A stretch of DNA of 59,110 nt from Pseudomonas sp. MWU15-20650 (GCF_023242475.1 NZ_JALJFG010000042.1:1-59110), one strand, 5' to 3'; shown: positions 1-8,440, counted from the stretch's first letter. Program-made: numbers and translations. Notes: generated by a model not told the origin, from the letters alone.

Positions 1-20
1 TTGCACACTGTTGATCGCTA

Positions 21-1049
21 TCAGGCGTCTGGAACGCCTTTTTCCAATGCCGACCAGTTCTTCAGAATCGCTTGTACCAGCGGATTCCCAGTGCGATACA
101 GGTTCTCCAGTGCCGGCACAAACCCGCCCTGGTCTGCATATTTCAGCAGGTTGTCCACTTCGCTGTAGCCGGGGTAAGGGCGGTCGAAATCGGAACCTGC
201 GCGCACCACGGCCAGGCGCTGCATGTCTACCAACCCTTCACGACTGGCGCGCAGCAGGGCTTCATAGGTGGAGTTGTCTTCCTGCTGGGTGGTGCAGTAC
301 TCGCCTTTGTTGTCCGTGAGCAGTTTGGTCCAGACCTCGGCACGCTCGCTCAGGCGTGTGCCGGAGAACCAGGTGTTGCCCGCCACGGTGTCGCAGCGGG
401 TGACTTGCGGCGGCTGATTGGCCGGTGCGGCAGGGTAATGTTTGCGCCAGGCGCTGGATTCCTTGCTTTCACTCAGCTCCACCTTGTGCGACAAGGCAAA
501 TGCCTTGGCTTGCAGCTTGGGGTTGAGTTCAAACACTTCGGTCTTGTAGTCCAGCGGAGGTTTCTCGTTGGGCCCCTTGGTGTTGATGCCGATGTAACCT
601 GTCGGCCAATCCTTGGGCGCGTCGCGTGAATCCAGCTCCCACTGGGTGCCGAATTCCACCAGGTAATGTGCCCAGGCGGCCGTCCCGATGGTGCCGTGCT
701 TGGGGCTGATGCCGGCGATCCCGGCGATCAGGAAATAGCTCTGGCGCAGGTCGAACTTGGGCGACAACGCGAGCGCCAAGGTGGAAGCGGCAGCGTTGGT
801 CTGGCCCATGCCGGTGACCAGCAGGCACACGTCCTGGGTGTTGCAGCGGATTACCGGGTACTCGGCGGATAGCCCGGGTACGCGCACTTCCTGCTTGAGT
901 TCCAGGCGATCGATCCAGGTTTGCGCCTCGGGGGCGAACATGGTGATCAGCATCACCTTGGGCTTGATCGGCGCAGGGCTGTCCGCCAGCACCAGGTGGG
1001 GCAGCAGGGCAAGGCCGACGGCCATCGAGAGACGGGTCAATACGTTCAT
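21..1049 (-). CDS. Purine nucleoside permease-family protein (NUP family), periplasmic
   Basis: The 342-residue product starts with a clear signal peptide (about residues 1-22, ending LVLADS). The mature part looks like the NUP (nucleoside permease) family, whose fold is related to nucleoside phosphorylases; the segments VTGMGQTNAAAS, IAGIAGISP and AVVRAGSDFDRP fit that family. Despite the name there are no membrane segments, so a periplasmic nucleoside-binding or nucleoside-processing role is more likely than a channel. The start is supported by AAGGAG 8 bases before the ATG. It begins 14 bp after the Tsx-like gene and is surely co-transcribed with it, which points to purine nucleoside scavenging. 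The stop lies 20 bp from the window edge and the gene looks complete. Family is fairly sure; biochemical activity is inference. Confidence 0.82.
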   Translation of the reverse strand: MNVLTRLSMAVGLALLPHLVLADSPAPIKPKVMLITMFAPEAQTWIDRLELKQEVRVPGLSAEYPVIRCNTQDVCLLVTGMGQTNAAASTLALALSPKFDLRQSYFLIAGIAGISPKHGTIGTAAWAHYLVEFGTQWELDSRDAPKDWPTGYIGINTKGPNEKPPLDYKTEVFELNPKLQAKAFALSHKVELSESKESSAWRKHYPAAPANQPPQVTRCDTVAGNTWFSGTRLSERAEVWTKLLTDNKGEYCTTQQEDNSTYEALLRASREGLVDMQRLAVVRAGSDFDRPYPGYSEVDNLLKYADQGGFVPALENLYRTGNPLVQAILKNWSALEKGVPDA

Positions 1050-1063
1050 CTACAGCTCCTTGA

Positions 1064-2026
1064 TCAGAATTGGTAGCCCACGCCGGCGTAGTAACCCCAG
1101 CCCTCGGAGCGGGCGCGGAAGTTGCCTTCGCCGAAATTCAACTCGCTGCCATCTTCCCAGTTGCCGCCGTTGTGAAAGTAACGGCCGACCAGGGTAAACC
1201 GCAGGTGGGTAAAGGAATACAGCAGCACATTGGTCGCCACGAGGGCGTTGGCGGTACGCGCCGGGTTGTCTTTGTGCAGGTCCGAACCGAAATCATAGTT
1301 GGTGAAGCCGATGTAAGTCAGCGAAGCGCCGTTGTCGAAACTGCTGATAGGCACGATGTACTTCATTTGCGCGCGATAGCCATCCCATGAATACTCATTG
1401 CTGGCACCGTAGTTTTCCCACTGGTAGCGCCCATAGAAGTTGGCCGACAGGTTGACCCGTGAGTGGGTGTCGATATCGGTGCCCAGGCCGCTGTATAGCG
1501 TGTTGGCGCGGTTTGACGGGTTGCTGCCGTGGTCGTAGATCCAGTCAAAGGCGACGTACCATTCCTTGAACGGGCCGATTGCCAGGCTGCGCCCCGCCAG
1601 GTAGTCGATGGAGATACGCGGTTCGTGTTCCATGAACACCGGCGAACCATGATCCCATGCGCCTTTGTCATTACTGTTACCGATGCCGAGGATCTTCGGT
1701 ACGTCGATATAGCCGTACAGTTCGAACGGCCCTTTACGCCCGAAGTACTCGTATTCCAGGTACACGTCATCCTGCGGCTTGGGGCCGAAGCTGATGTCTT
1801 TGCTGCCGATCAGTGTCAGGTCCTGGTTAAACCAGTCCGACAGGTACACGCCTTTTTTCGTCGGGTTGGCTTCCGGGTTCTTGGTGTCAGGGCTAAGGGT
1901 TTCGCCCTGTGCTGAATCATCGACGGGCTTTTCCTGCGCCAAAATGGGCGCGCTGAGTAGTCCCGTAACGGCCGTCAGTAGCAAAGAAACACCAAGGCAA
2001 GCACGCGGCTTTAAGGTGGGGTGCAT
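1064..2026 (-). CDS. Tsx-like nucleoside-specific outer-membrane channel
   Basis: The 320-residue protein has an N-terminal signal peptide (cleavage near residue 30, ILAQ) and ends in Phe after GVGYQF, as outer-membrane barrels do. The body is rich in alternating aromatic and polar segments such as VYLEYEYFGRKGPFELYGYIDVPKI and matches the Tsx/OmpK nucleoside-specific channel family. It should form a 12-strand barrel that lets nucleosides cross the outer membrane. It is the first gene of a two-gene operon with the NUP-family gene, so outer-membrane entry and periplasmic handling are paired. A perfect PurR/CytR-like palindrome lies about 75-90 bp upstream, suggesting control by a LacI-family purine or nucleoside regulator encoded elsewhere. 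Confidence 0.85.
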   Translation of the reverse strand: MHPTLKPRACLGVSLLLTAVTGLLSAPILAQEKPVDDSAQGETLSPDTKNPEANPTKKGVYLSDWFNQDLTLIGSKDISFGPKPQDDVYLEYEYFGRKGPFELYGYIDVPKILGIGNSNDKGAWDHGSPVFMEHEPRISIDYLAGRSLAIGPFKEWYVAFDWIYDHGSNPSNRANTLYSGLGTDIDTHSRVNLSANFYGRYQWENYGASNEYSWDGYRAQMKYIVPISSFDNGASLTYIGFTNYDFGSDLHKDNPARTANALVATNVLLYSFTHLRFTLVGRYFHNGGNWEDGSELNFGEGNFRARSEGWGYYAGVGYQF

Positions 2027-2097
2027 TGAAAATCCCTATTCGTAAGCGGTTTGGCCCGATTCTTCGGGTAGAGGCGAACTGGGTGCCCAAGTCCGTT

Positions 2098-2113
2098 ACG
2101 CAAACGTTTGCAC
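2098..2113. promoter_or_regulatory. PurR-type (LacI-family) operator upstream of the tsx operon
   Basis: The core GCAAACGTTTGC at 2100-2111 is a perfect 12-bp palindrome. With flanks it reads ACGCAAACGTTTGCAC, one base pair short of full symmetry and very close to the enterobacterial PurR box. It lies 72-87 bp upstream of the Tsx-like start. No purine-type LacI gene is in the window. Confidence 0.6.
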
Positions 2114-2230
2114 TTGGCGTACCAACTTTGTTCAATGACTTGAACAACATGGAAAAAATCGGCATTAGTCGACCTTTTGATCAAAAATGACTGGGTGTCA
2201 TTTTTACCGACCTAAATGAGGCCTCCCTGA

Positions 2231-3043
2231 ATGTTCGATCGCTATTTGCACGCCTGGAAGCTGAGCGCCGATGGCGACCCGATTACCACGCCCGGCAGTG
2301 ACCTGTTGCCCGTGCGCTGGCAAGGTCTGCCGGCGATGTTGAAGATCGCCCACACCGAAGAGGAGCAACTCGGCGGGCGACTGATGAGTGGGTGGGCGGG
2401 CGAAGGCGCGGCGCGGGTTTACGCTCATGACGAGTCCGCAGTGTTAATGGAGCGGGCCACCGGCTCCGGTTCTTTGAGGCACATGGCCCTCAATGGGCAG
2501 GATGACGAGGCCAGCCGGATCGCCTGCGCCGCGGTTGCCCGGCTGCACGCACCCCGCCGATCGCCGCCGGAAGGCTTACTGTCGCTGCAGAGTGCGTTCC
2601 AGTCGCTATGGGCGGCCGCCGAGCACGAAGGCGGCGTGTTACTCGACTGCGCCGCGACGGCCCGTGCGCTGCTGACGGGGCAACAGGACATCGTGGTTCT
2701 GCACGGCGATATACACCACGACAATATTCTCGATTTCGGCGCGCGAGGCTGGCTGGCGATTGATCCAAAGCGGGTGATGGGCGATCGCGGTTACGACTAC
2801 GCCAATCTCCTCTGTAATCCAGACCTGCCCACCTGTAACGACCCGGTGCGTTTCAAGCGCCAGCTCGATGTCATTGCCCAGGCTGCCAATCTCTCGCACC
2901 CGCGCCTGTTGCAATGGGTCGTAGCGCATGCCGGGTTGTCGGCCGCCTGGTTTCTTGAAGATGGAGAGCGGCAGCGCGCAAACATCAATCTTGAGGTGGT
3001 TCGCCTGGCACAGCGGGCTTTGGCTCAATGGCCGATGGCATAG
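2231..3043 (+). CDS. APH(6)/streptomycin 6-kinase-like phosphotransferase
   Basis: The 270-residue protein resembles aminoglycoside 6-O-phosphotransferases (StrB, APH(6) family; hydroxyurea phosphotransferase-like). The catalytic loop VLHGDIHHDNIL is present at about residues 156-167 with the expected Asp, His and Asn, followed by the metal-binding GWLAIDPKRVMGDRGYDYANLL segment (DPK in place of the kinase DFG). A GAGG site lies shortly before the ATG. It stands alone and converges on the AraC gene with a 19-bp overlap of coding ends, with no mobile element nearby, so it looks like a resident chromosomal gene. The natural substrate may be an endogenous small molecule. Family is clear; resistance activity is not shown. 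Confidence 0.8.
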   Translation: MFDRYLHAWKLSADGDPITTPGSDLLPVRWQGLPAMLKIAHTEEEQLGGRLMSGWAGEGAARVYAHDESAVLMERATGSGSLRHMALNGQDDEASRIACAAVARLHAPRRSPPEGLLSLQSAFQSLWAAAEHEGGVLLDCAATARALLTGQQDIVVLHGDIHHDNILDFGARGWLAIDPKRVMGDRGYDYANLLCNPDLPTCNDPVRFKRQLDVIAQAANLSHPRLLQWVVAHAGLSAAWFLEDGERQRANINLEVVRLAQRALAQWPMA

Positions 3044-3972
3044 GGTGAGGGGTGATCGACGTTGCGGTCGAGCGCATGCATCGCGGTTTCCCGTCGATAC
3101 TCGCTGGGTGTCCGGTTCATTTCGATCCGAAAGTGCCGGTTGAAATTGGACAGGTTGGCATAGCCCACTTCGAAGCAGATGTCGGCCACCGACATGTCGC
3201 TTTGCAGCAGCAGCCGGCAGGCGCGTTGCACGCGGAACTTGCGCATCAGGTCGATAAAACCATGGCCGGTGTTGCGTTTGAAGAACCGTGAGAAGCCCGG
3301 TTCGCTCATGTTCAGCTGTTGAGCGATGACCGACAGGCGCACGTCACCGGTCAGTTCGCGCATCAAATAGTCGAACGCCTTGCTGATACGCTCGGCACTG
3401 CGCGCGTCCAGGGTCGGTGCGTAGCAGGCACTGGCCAGGGCCTTGACGTGCGGTGGCGGGGCGTTTTTCAGGGTATCGAGCAATTGCAGGAACAGGATGA
3501 GCCGTTGCAGGCCGCGGGCGGTGCCGATGGCTTCCATTAACTGTGCGGCTTGCGTGGCGGTGCCGGCGCTGAATGCCAGGCCGCGTCGGGCGCGCTCGAA
3601 CAGTTGCTGCAAATCACCGAGTTCCGGCAGGGTCTTGCGCAGCGCGAGGAGGGCGGCGCCGTCGAATTGCAGTACCACGTCGCGACCGGTCAAGTATTCG
3701 CCGGGGGCCAGGTCGCCGATCCAGTCGTGGGGCAGGTCTGGCCCGATCAACGCGACATGCCCGGCGCTGAATGCACCGATATAGTCACCCGCCACCAGCT
3801 TGCCGCTGCCGTGGCGGATCAGGTGGATTTCAAACTCGGGGTGATGGTTCCAGCGCGCCAGTGCATAGGGATAGTCATGTTCGAACCAGCGCAAGCAGTG
3901 CTCCGGTTCGGGCAGGATCACTTCAAGCTCTGCGGGGCGGTGCTCGAACAGGGTGGCGCGGCTGACGGGCAT
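3025..3972 (-). CDS. AraC-family transcriptional regulator (probable polyol regulator)
   Basis: With the start at 3972 the protein has 315 residues; this ATG has AGAGG at good distance, whereas an earlier in-frame ATG at 3999 has none. The N-terminal half is a cupin-like sensor (EFEIHLIRHGSGKLVAGDYIG and onward, ending GPDLPHDW). The C-terminal 100 residues hold two helix-turn-helix motifs (LSVIAQQLNMSEPGFSRFFK and VADICFEVGYANLSNFNRHF), as in AraC/XylS proteins. It is divergent from the sorbitol dehydrogenase gene, with an 11-bp perfect inverted repeat between them that may be its operator. MtlR-type mannitol/sorbitol regulators of pseudomonads are AraC proteins, so polyol sensing is a reasonable inference. 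The gene converges on and overlaps the APH-like gene by 19 bp. Confidence 0.82.
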   Translation of the reverse strand: MPVSRATLFEHRPAELEVILPEPEHCLRWFEHDYPYALARWNHHPEFEIHLIRHGSGKLVAGDYIGAFSAGHVALIGPDLPHDWIGDLAPGEYLTGRDVVLQFDGAALLALRKTLPELGDLQQLFERARRGLAFSAGTATQAAQLMEAIGTARGLQRLILFLQLLDTLKNAPPPHVKALASACYAPTLDARSAERISKAFDYLMRELTGDVRLSVIAQQLNMSEPGFSRFFKRNTGHGFIDLMRKFRVQRACRLLLQSDMSVADICFEVGYANLSNFNRHFRIEMNRTPSEYRRETAMHALDRNVDHPSPYAIGH

Positions 3973-4053
3973 GATGCTGCCTCTTGTGCGTTGGGTCACG
4001 CCAAAATACGCGGGTCGGCAGGTGCGGCGCTACCCTTGGTTTTGTTCGTCACT

Positions 4054-4093
4054 GATACTTTTTTGATCCCCGGGCGCCGGTTAAAAAAGTATC
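4054..4093. promoter_or_regulatory. 11-bp perfect inverted repeat between AraC regulator and sorbitol dehydrogenase
   Basis: GATACTTTTTT at 4054-4064 is mirrored exactly by AAAAAAGTATC at 4083-4093, separated by 18 bp. It lies 81 bp from both divergent starts. A binding site for the adjacent AraC protein is the simplest reading; the 18-bp loop and lack of a direct run of T after the stem argue against a terminator. Confidence 0.5.
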
Positions 4094-4173
4094 GGTCGAG
4101 CAGCCGCCATTCGTTTGTGAGGGCCTGGCCAAGCTGCTGTAATCAGCCGAAGTGATTTCCACAGGACCTCTTC

Positions 4174-4947
4174 ATGAAACGACTCGAAGGTAAGAGCGCG
4201 CTGATCACCGGATCGGCGCGTGGGATTGGCCGAGCCTTTGCCCTGGCCTATATCGAAGAAGGCGCAACCGTTGCCATTGCCGATATCAACCTGCAACGGG
4301 CCCGCGAAACCGCCGCCGAACTGGGCCCCCGGGCTTACGCCGTGGCGCTGGACGTCACCGACCAAGCGTCCATCGGCGAGGCCATTGCCACCGTGGTGGC
4401 CCATGCGGGCAAGCTGGATATTCTGATCAACAATGCTGCGCTGTTCGACCTGGCGCCCATCGTTGATATCACCCGCGAAAGCTTCGAGCGGCTGTTCGCG
4501 ATCAACGTCGCCGGTACGCTGTTCACCCTACAGGCAGCGGCCCGGCAGATGATCCGCCAGGGCCATGGTGGCAAGATTATCAACATGGCCAGCCAGGCCG
4601 GTCGGCGCGGCGAGCCGTTGGTGACGATCTACTGCGCGACCAAGGCCGCGGTGATCAGCCTCACGCAATCGGCGGGGCTGGACCTGATCAAGCAGGGCAT
4701 CAACGTCAATGCCATCGCGCCGGGGGTGGTGGACGGTGAACACTGGGACGGGGTGGATGCGCTCTTCGCAAAGTATGAAGGGTTGGCGCCAGGTGAGAAA
4801 AAGCAGCGGGCAGGGGCCGAGGTACCCTTTGGGCGGATGGGCACGGCTGAGGACCTGACCGGGATGGCTATCTTTCTGGCGTCGAAAGACGCCGACTACG
4901 TGGTTGCCCAGACCTATAACGTCGATGGCGGCAACTGGATGAGCTAA
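4174..4947 (+). CDS. Sorbitol (L-iditol 2-) dehydrogenase, SDR family
   Basis: The 257-residue short-chain dehydrogenase has the NAD-binding motif TGSARGIG (residues 11-18), the NNAA motif, catalytic Ser (MASQAG), the YxxxK pair in YCATKAA, and the C-terminal MAIFLASKDADYVVAQTYNVDGGNWMS. The sequence closely follows the SmoS-type sorbitol dehydrogenase of Rhodobacter, including the diagnostic GVVDGEHWDGVDA segment, so oxidation of D-sorbitol to D-fructose (or galactitol to tagatose) with NAD is likely. AGGA precedes the ATG. Such genes usually sit inside a polyol ABC-transporter operon; here the gene stands with only its divergent AraC regulator, and no polyol transporter or sugar kinase is present. 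Confidence 0.87.
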   Translation: MKRLEGKSALITGSARGIGRAFALAYIEEGATVAIADINLQRARETAAELGPRAYAVALDVTDQASIGEAIATVVAHAGKLDILINNAALFDLAPIVDITRESFERLFAINVAGTLFTLQAAARQMIRQGHGGKIINMASQAGRRGEPLVTIYCATKAAVISLTQSAGLDLIKQGINVNAIAPGVVDGEHWDGVDALFAKYEGLAPGEKKQRAGAEVPFGRMGTAEDLTGMAIFLASKDADYVVAQTYNVDGGNWMS

Positions 4948-4957
4948 GCCTGCGCCC

Positions 4958-5082
4958 TCATTCGGCAAAGCTGCGATCAAAATAGTCAATCGCCTCGGGC
5001 TTCAGGTTCTCCACCGTTGCCTGGGGCCTGCCGCCTTCACCGCCACGCCGGGCAGCGTCTAATGCCCAGAGAACGGTTCAGC
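4958..5082 (-). pseudogene. Possible 3' remnant of an unidentified gene
   Basis: Between the sorbitol dehydrogenase and the nicotinamidase-like gene the minus strand has a short open stretch ending in a normal-looking C-terminus (reading ...NLKPEAIDYFDRSFAE then stop at 4958-4960), bounded upstream by an in-frame stop near 5083. Composition resembles coding DNA, but no family was recognised and no start or RBS is visible. It may be decayed coding sequence or chance. Confidence 0.25.
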
Positions 5083-5157
5083 ATCGCGCTCATTCAGCAG
5101 CAGCTTCAACGCAAGCACATGATGCATACTTTGTTTACAGGCCGCAGGAGCACCCTC

Positions 5158-5805
5158 ATGACTCTCACGAAAACCGCCATTGCTTCATTCGACGTAGACG
5201 CCCAAAAGAGCTTTACCCCGTTGTGCCCCAATGAGTTACCTGTGGCCGGCGGCGACCAGATCGGCCCTGAGCTCAACTACATGGCCAGCCTCGCCGGGCA
5301 CCGTGTCGGCAGCAAGGATGCTCACACCCCGCGGGCGCCTTGGGTGGTTGCGCAACACAGTGACATGCTGCAACCCACCGGCCTGGCCCACGCCGATGTC
5401 ACCTGGGTGAGCCACTGCGTGCCCGGCACCGAGGGTTTCACGTTGCTGGACGAGCTGCCCACGCCCTACGACTATGACTACTTCATCTGGAAAGGCGTCG
5501 AACCTGACCTGCATCCCTACGGCGCCTGCTATCACGACCTGCACGACAAACTGTCAACCGGCGTGATCGAGTACCTCAAGGCCCAGGGCGTGACCCGCGT
5601 GATCGTCGGCGGCCTGGCGCTGGACTACTGCGTCAAGACCACCGCGTTGCAACTGCTCAAGGCCGGGTTCGAGGTGGTGCTGCATCTGCCGGCATGCCGA
5701 GGCATCAGTGAGGAGGGCGGTGTACAGGCGGTTGATGAGTTGCTCAACGCCGGTGCTGTCATCAGCCGCACCCGCGAAGAACTGGCCACGATGGCCACGC
5801 GTTAG
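5158..5805 (+). CDS. Nicotinamidase-like cysteine hydrolase (isochorismatase superfamily)
   Basis: The start chosen at 5158 has AGGAG 8 bases upstream and gives 215 residues; a longer in-frame extension to 5017 has no such signal and no homologous feel. The protein has the superfamily catalytic triad: Asp in ASFDVDAQKSF near residue 11, Lys in FIWKGV, and the nucleophile Cys in GGLALDYCVKTTALQLLKAG. The segment DVTWVSHCVPGTEG supplies the metal/substrate region of nicotinamidases. Nicotinamide hydrolysis to nicotinate and ammonia in NAD salvage is the likely reaction; other amidases share the fold. It follows the sorbitol dehydrogenase by 210 bp, too far to be confident of one operon. Confidence 0.75.
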   Translation: MTLTKTAIASFDVDAQKSFTPLCPNELPVAGGDQIGPELNYMASLAGHRVGSKDAHTPRAPWVVAQHSDMLQPTGLAHADVTWVSHCVPGTEGFTLLDELPTPYDYDYFIWKGVEPDLHPYGACYHDLHDKLSTGVIEYLKAQGVTRVIVGGLALDYCVKTTALQLLKAGFEVVLHLPACRGISEEGGVQAVDELLNAGAVISRTREELATMATR

Positions 5806-5897
5806 ACACGCTGAAGGAACGGCAAGCAGAGCGCGGCGCTGAGGCCGTAGAGTCTTGGCTGAAAAAGCGATTTTGATTTGAGTGCAAAGGGCCCGGA

Positions 5898-7400
5898 TCA
5901 AGCCCCCCTCACACACTGATTCCGTCCTAATGCCTTGGCCTTATAAAGCGCTTTGTCCGCCACCTCGATCAAACTTTGCGAGTTGCCAAGTTCGGGGCCC
6001 GTGGCCGTAGCAATGCCAATGCTCACGCTCACATATCCGAACGAACTGGCGGTATGTGGGATGTTCTCCTTCCTCAGGCGGTCGAGGATAAGCCGCGCCA
6101 CCACGACGGCACCGCTACTGTCGGTGTCAGGCATGATGATTGCGATCTCTTCCCCACCATATCGTGCAACCAAGTCTGACGGTCGCCGTGCACACGATTC
6201 CAAAATGTTGCCAACTTTCTGCAGGCATGCGTCTCCGGCGAGATGCCCGAATGAATCGTTAAACAGCTTAAAATAGTCGATATCAACCATGAGCAATGTT
6301 AGCGAAGTAGATTGACGTTTTGCTCGTCGCGTTTCGACGGCGAGACGCTCATCGAAACAGCGCCGGTTTGCTAAACCGGTCAAGGCGTCCTTCATTGCGA
6401 GCGACTCAAGCTGCTGGTTCGAAGAGAGTAATTGTTGCTGGGTCTGGCGCAGTTGGCCTTCTACCTCGGTTCGCCGGCGGATATCCAGGATCAGCAACCT
6501 GCCGATGAGGCCGGTTAGGCTCAGCAGCCCTGTCACCACCACTGCAGAAAGCAGTGCCTCGGTACGCCAAGCGGCCAGCGACTCTCGCTTGCCCAGCGCA
6601 ACGGTCGTGATCAGCGGCAAGCGGTCACTTTTTCGGAACGCGTAGAGCCGTTCCACGCCGTCCAAGCTGGAGGTAAAGGACGCTGTGCCAACGGACCGAT
6701 CAACCAGATACTTTGCATAAATCGGAGACTTCGAAAAGTTGTGCCCCATATCCTGTTCGCGGAAGGGATAACGAACAAGCAACGTGCCATCGGTGTAGGA
6801 GAGTCCGATAGCACCGTCCTGCCCAACGTCGATTTTTCCAAAAAGTTGCAGAAAGGTTTCTATCCCCAAAGTGAGTGACACAACCCCGGCAAACCCACCT
6901 TGAGCGTCGTTGAAACGGCGGCTCAGGGTAATGACCCACTCTTGATTGGAGTGACTCTGGATGGGGGGGCCGATAAAGGTTTCACGAGAGGGATCGTCAC
7001 GATGATGAATGAAATAGGCGCGATCGCTGCTGTTTGCACTGGCGGGGATTAGCCGACTTGAAGACATGAGCCCGCGGCCCTGATTATCGTAGACAGTAAT
7101 GCCACGCAGCTGTGGCATTAATGGCTCCTGGTGTTTGACCAGCGTCTGCAAGCGCTGGATATGTGCGGGGCCACTACCTTCGGTTTCCAAGCGCTCGACG
7201 AGCCCGAGCAAAAGCAGTGAGCTTTGACGGACAATACCTTCAGAATAGGTGGAAAGTGCTTGGGTAAGGTTCAAGGCATGGACATTCACATCCTCCAGTG
7301 ATTGCTCTCGAGAGGCCCACACCTTCCACACGGTAAGCGACGCCAGGGAGAAACCGATGACCAAAAGCAAAAGCAAAACCAGGTGGGTATCACGTTTCAA
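5898..7400 (-). CDS. Membrane diguanylate cyclase with extracytoplasmic Cache-like sensor
   Basis: The 500-residue protein has a first membrane segment at about residues 8-29, a periplasmic sensor of roughly 250 residues of the double-Cache type (RGITVYDNQGRGLMSS, SDRAYFIHH, GFAGVVSLTLGI), a second membrane segment near 284-308, a short coiled coil (VEGQLRQTQQQLLSSNQQLESL) and a GGDEF domain. The active site is GGEEI in YGGEEIAIIMP, a functional variant, and the inhibitory I-site RPSD lies five residues before it, so it should make cyclic di-GMP and be product-inhibited. Translation appears to start at TTG (7398-7400): AAGG lies 7 bases upstream and no ATG is near. It is a single gene; the signal it senses is unknown. 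Confidence 0.9.
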   Translation of the reverse strand: MKRDTHLVLLLLLVIGFSLASLTVWKVWASREQSLEDVNVHALNLTQALSTYSEGIVRQSSLLLLGLVERLETEGSGPAHIQRLQTLVKHQEPLMPQLRGITVYDNQGRGLMSSSRLIPASANSSDRAYFIHHRDDPSRETFIGPPIQSHSNQEWVITLSRRFNDAQGGFAGVVSLTLGIETFLQLFGKIDVGQDGAIGLSYTDGTLLVRYPFREQDMGHNFSKSPIYAKYLVDRSVGTASFTSSLDGVERLYAFRKSDRLPLITTVALGKRESLAAWRTEALLSAVVVTGLLSLTGLIGRLLILDIRRRTEVEGQLRQTQQQLLSSNQQLESLAMKDALTGLANRRCFDERLAVETRRAKRQSTSLTLLMVDIDYFKLFNDSFGHLAGDACLQKVGNILESCARRPSDLVARYGGEEIAIIMPDTDSSGAVVVARLILDRLRKENIPHTASSFGYVSVSIGIATATGPELGNSQSLIEVADKALYKAKALGRNQCVRGA

Positions 7401-7447
7401 GTTTCTACCTTATGGAAAGTCCGGCATGCGCCTAAAAGTAGATGTCA

Positions 7448-8440
7448 TTATAGAGATGTCCTGACCACCAATGGACAATCAACTGGCTGAGTTCCCGATA
7501 GCTCAAGGGTCTCGATCAGGTGCTGGGCAGCCTTGCGACCTATCTCATAGTAAGGCAGTTGCACCGTGGTCAGTGGCGGGATGAACAGTTCGGCGATACC
7601 GATCATGTTGTCGTAGCCGAGCACCGCGACATCGTCTGGAATTTTCAGGCCACGGCCCAACAACAACTGATAGGCACAAAAGGCAATACGGTCGTTGCCA
7701 CAGACCAGGATGTCGAATTGGGGGCGACCATCAATGATGTGCCGGTCGAGGATGGCTGCGGTTTCACCATAGGCGTCGTGATCTGACAGGTCGTATTGCA
7801 GGAGCGCGTCAGGCGCCAGTCCGAACGCCTGGCAGGCGCGCTGCATGCCTTTTTGTCGCAGGCGCCAGGCCAGGCTCTGTTTTGGCAGATTGATAAACAG
7901 AGGGCGCCTATAACCTTGGTTCAGTGCGTGGTGTACCGCCCGGTACTGCCCCATTTCGTCGTCTGGCACATAGCTGACCAGCTGACTGTCATCCGCCACG
8001 CAATTGGCGAGTATCAGGGGCTTACTCTTCAATCGTTCAGGAATGCACACCTGGCGTAACCCCATGGCGCTGAAGATCAGCCCGTCGGGACGGTGCGATA
8101 GCATCAGGTCGATATTCTGGTCGGTGGGCGGGTTGCTGAGCAGGTTGAGGATAAAGACATTCCAGCCAGCTTGCTGCGCGGTCTGTTCGATGGACAGCAG
8201 CAACTCAACGGCGAACGGCGTTGTCGCGGTGTCCAGTGCGAACACACCGATGGTCCGACTCTGGAGGTTGTCGCCACGAATCTTTCGTGCCGACATGCTC
8301 GGCACGAATTGCAATTCGTCAATGGCACGACGCACCCGTTGATAGGTTTCGGGGCTCAACTTTTCCGGATTGCTGAGCGCTCGAGAAACCGTCATCAGGG
8401 ACACGCCCGCCAGCTGTGCAACGTCTTTCACTGAAGTCAT
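7448..8440 (-). CDS. LacI-family repressor of the sucrose-type operon
   Basis: This 330-residue protein begins with the LacI helix-turn-helix and hinge (VKDVAQLAGVSLMTVSRALSNPEKLSPETYQRVRRA) and continues with a periplasmic-binding-protein-like effector domain (SRTIGVFALD, FDILVCGNDRIAFCAYQLLL, VAVLGYDN). It lies 75 bp downstream of the GH32 gene on the same strand and probably forms the distal end of the operon. The palindrome at 14316-14327 in front of the binding-protein and porin genes is the obvious operator. By analogy with ScrR/CscR, sucrose or fructose would be the inducer; this is inferred from context only. Confidence 0.88.
   Translation of the reverse strand: MTSVKDVAQLAGVSLMTVSRALSNPEKLSPETYQRVRRAIDELQFVPSMSARKIRGDNLQSRTIGVFALDTATTPFAVELLLSIEQTAQQAGWNVFILNLLSNPPTDQNIDLMLSHRPDGLIFSAMGLRQVCIPERLKSKPLILANCVADDSQLVSYVPDDEMGQYRAVHHALNQGYRRPLFINLPKQSLAWRLRQKGMQRACQAFGLAPDALLQYDLSDHDAYGETAAILDRHIIDGRPQFDILVCGNDRIAFCAYQLLLGRGLKIPDDVAVLGYDNMIGIAELFIPPLTTVQLPYYEIGRKAAQHLIETLELSGTQPVDCPLVVRTSL

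Noticed and set aside
5017..5157. N-terminal extension of the nicotinamidase-like protein.
   Set aside because: No ribosome-binding site and no family-like sequence; AGGAG favours the start at 5158.
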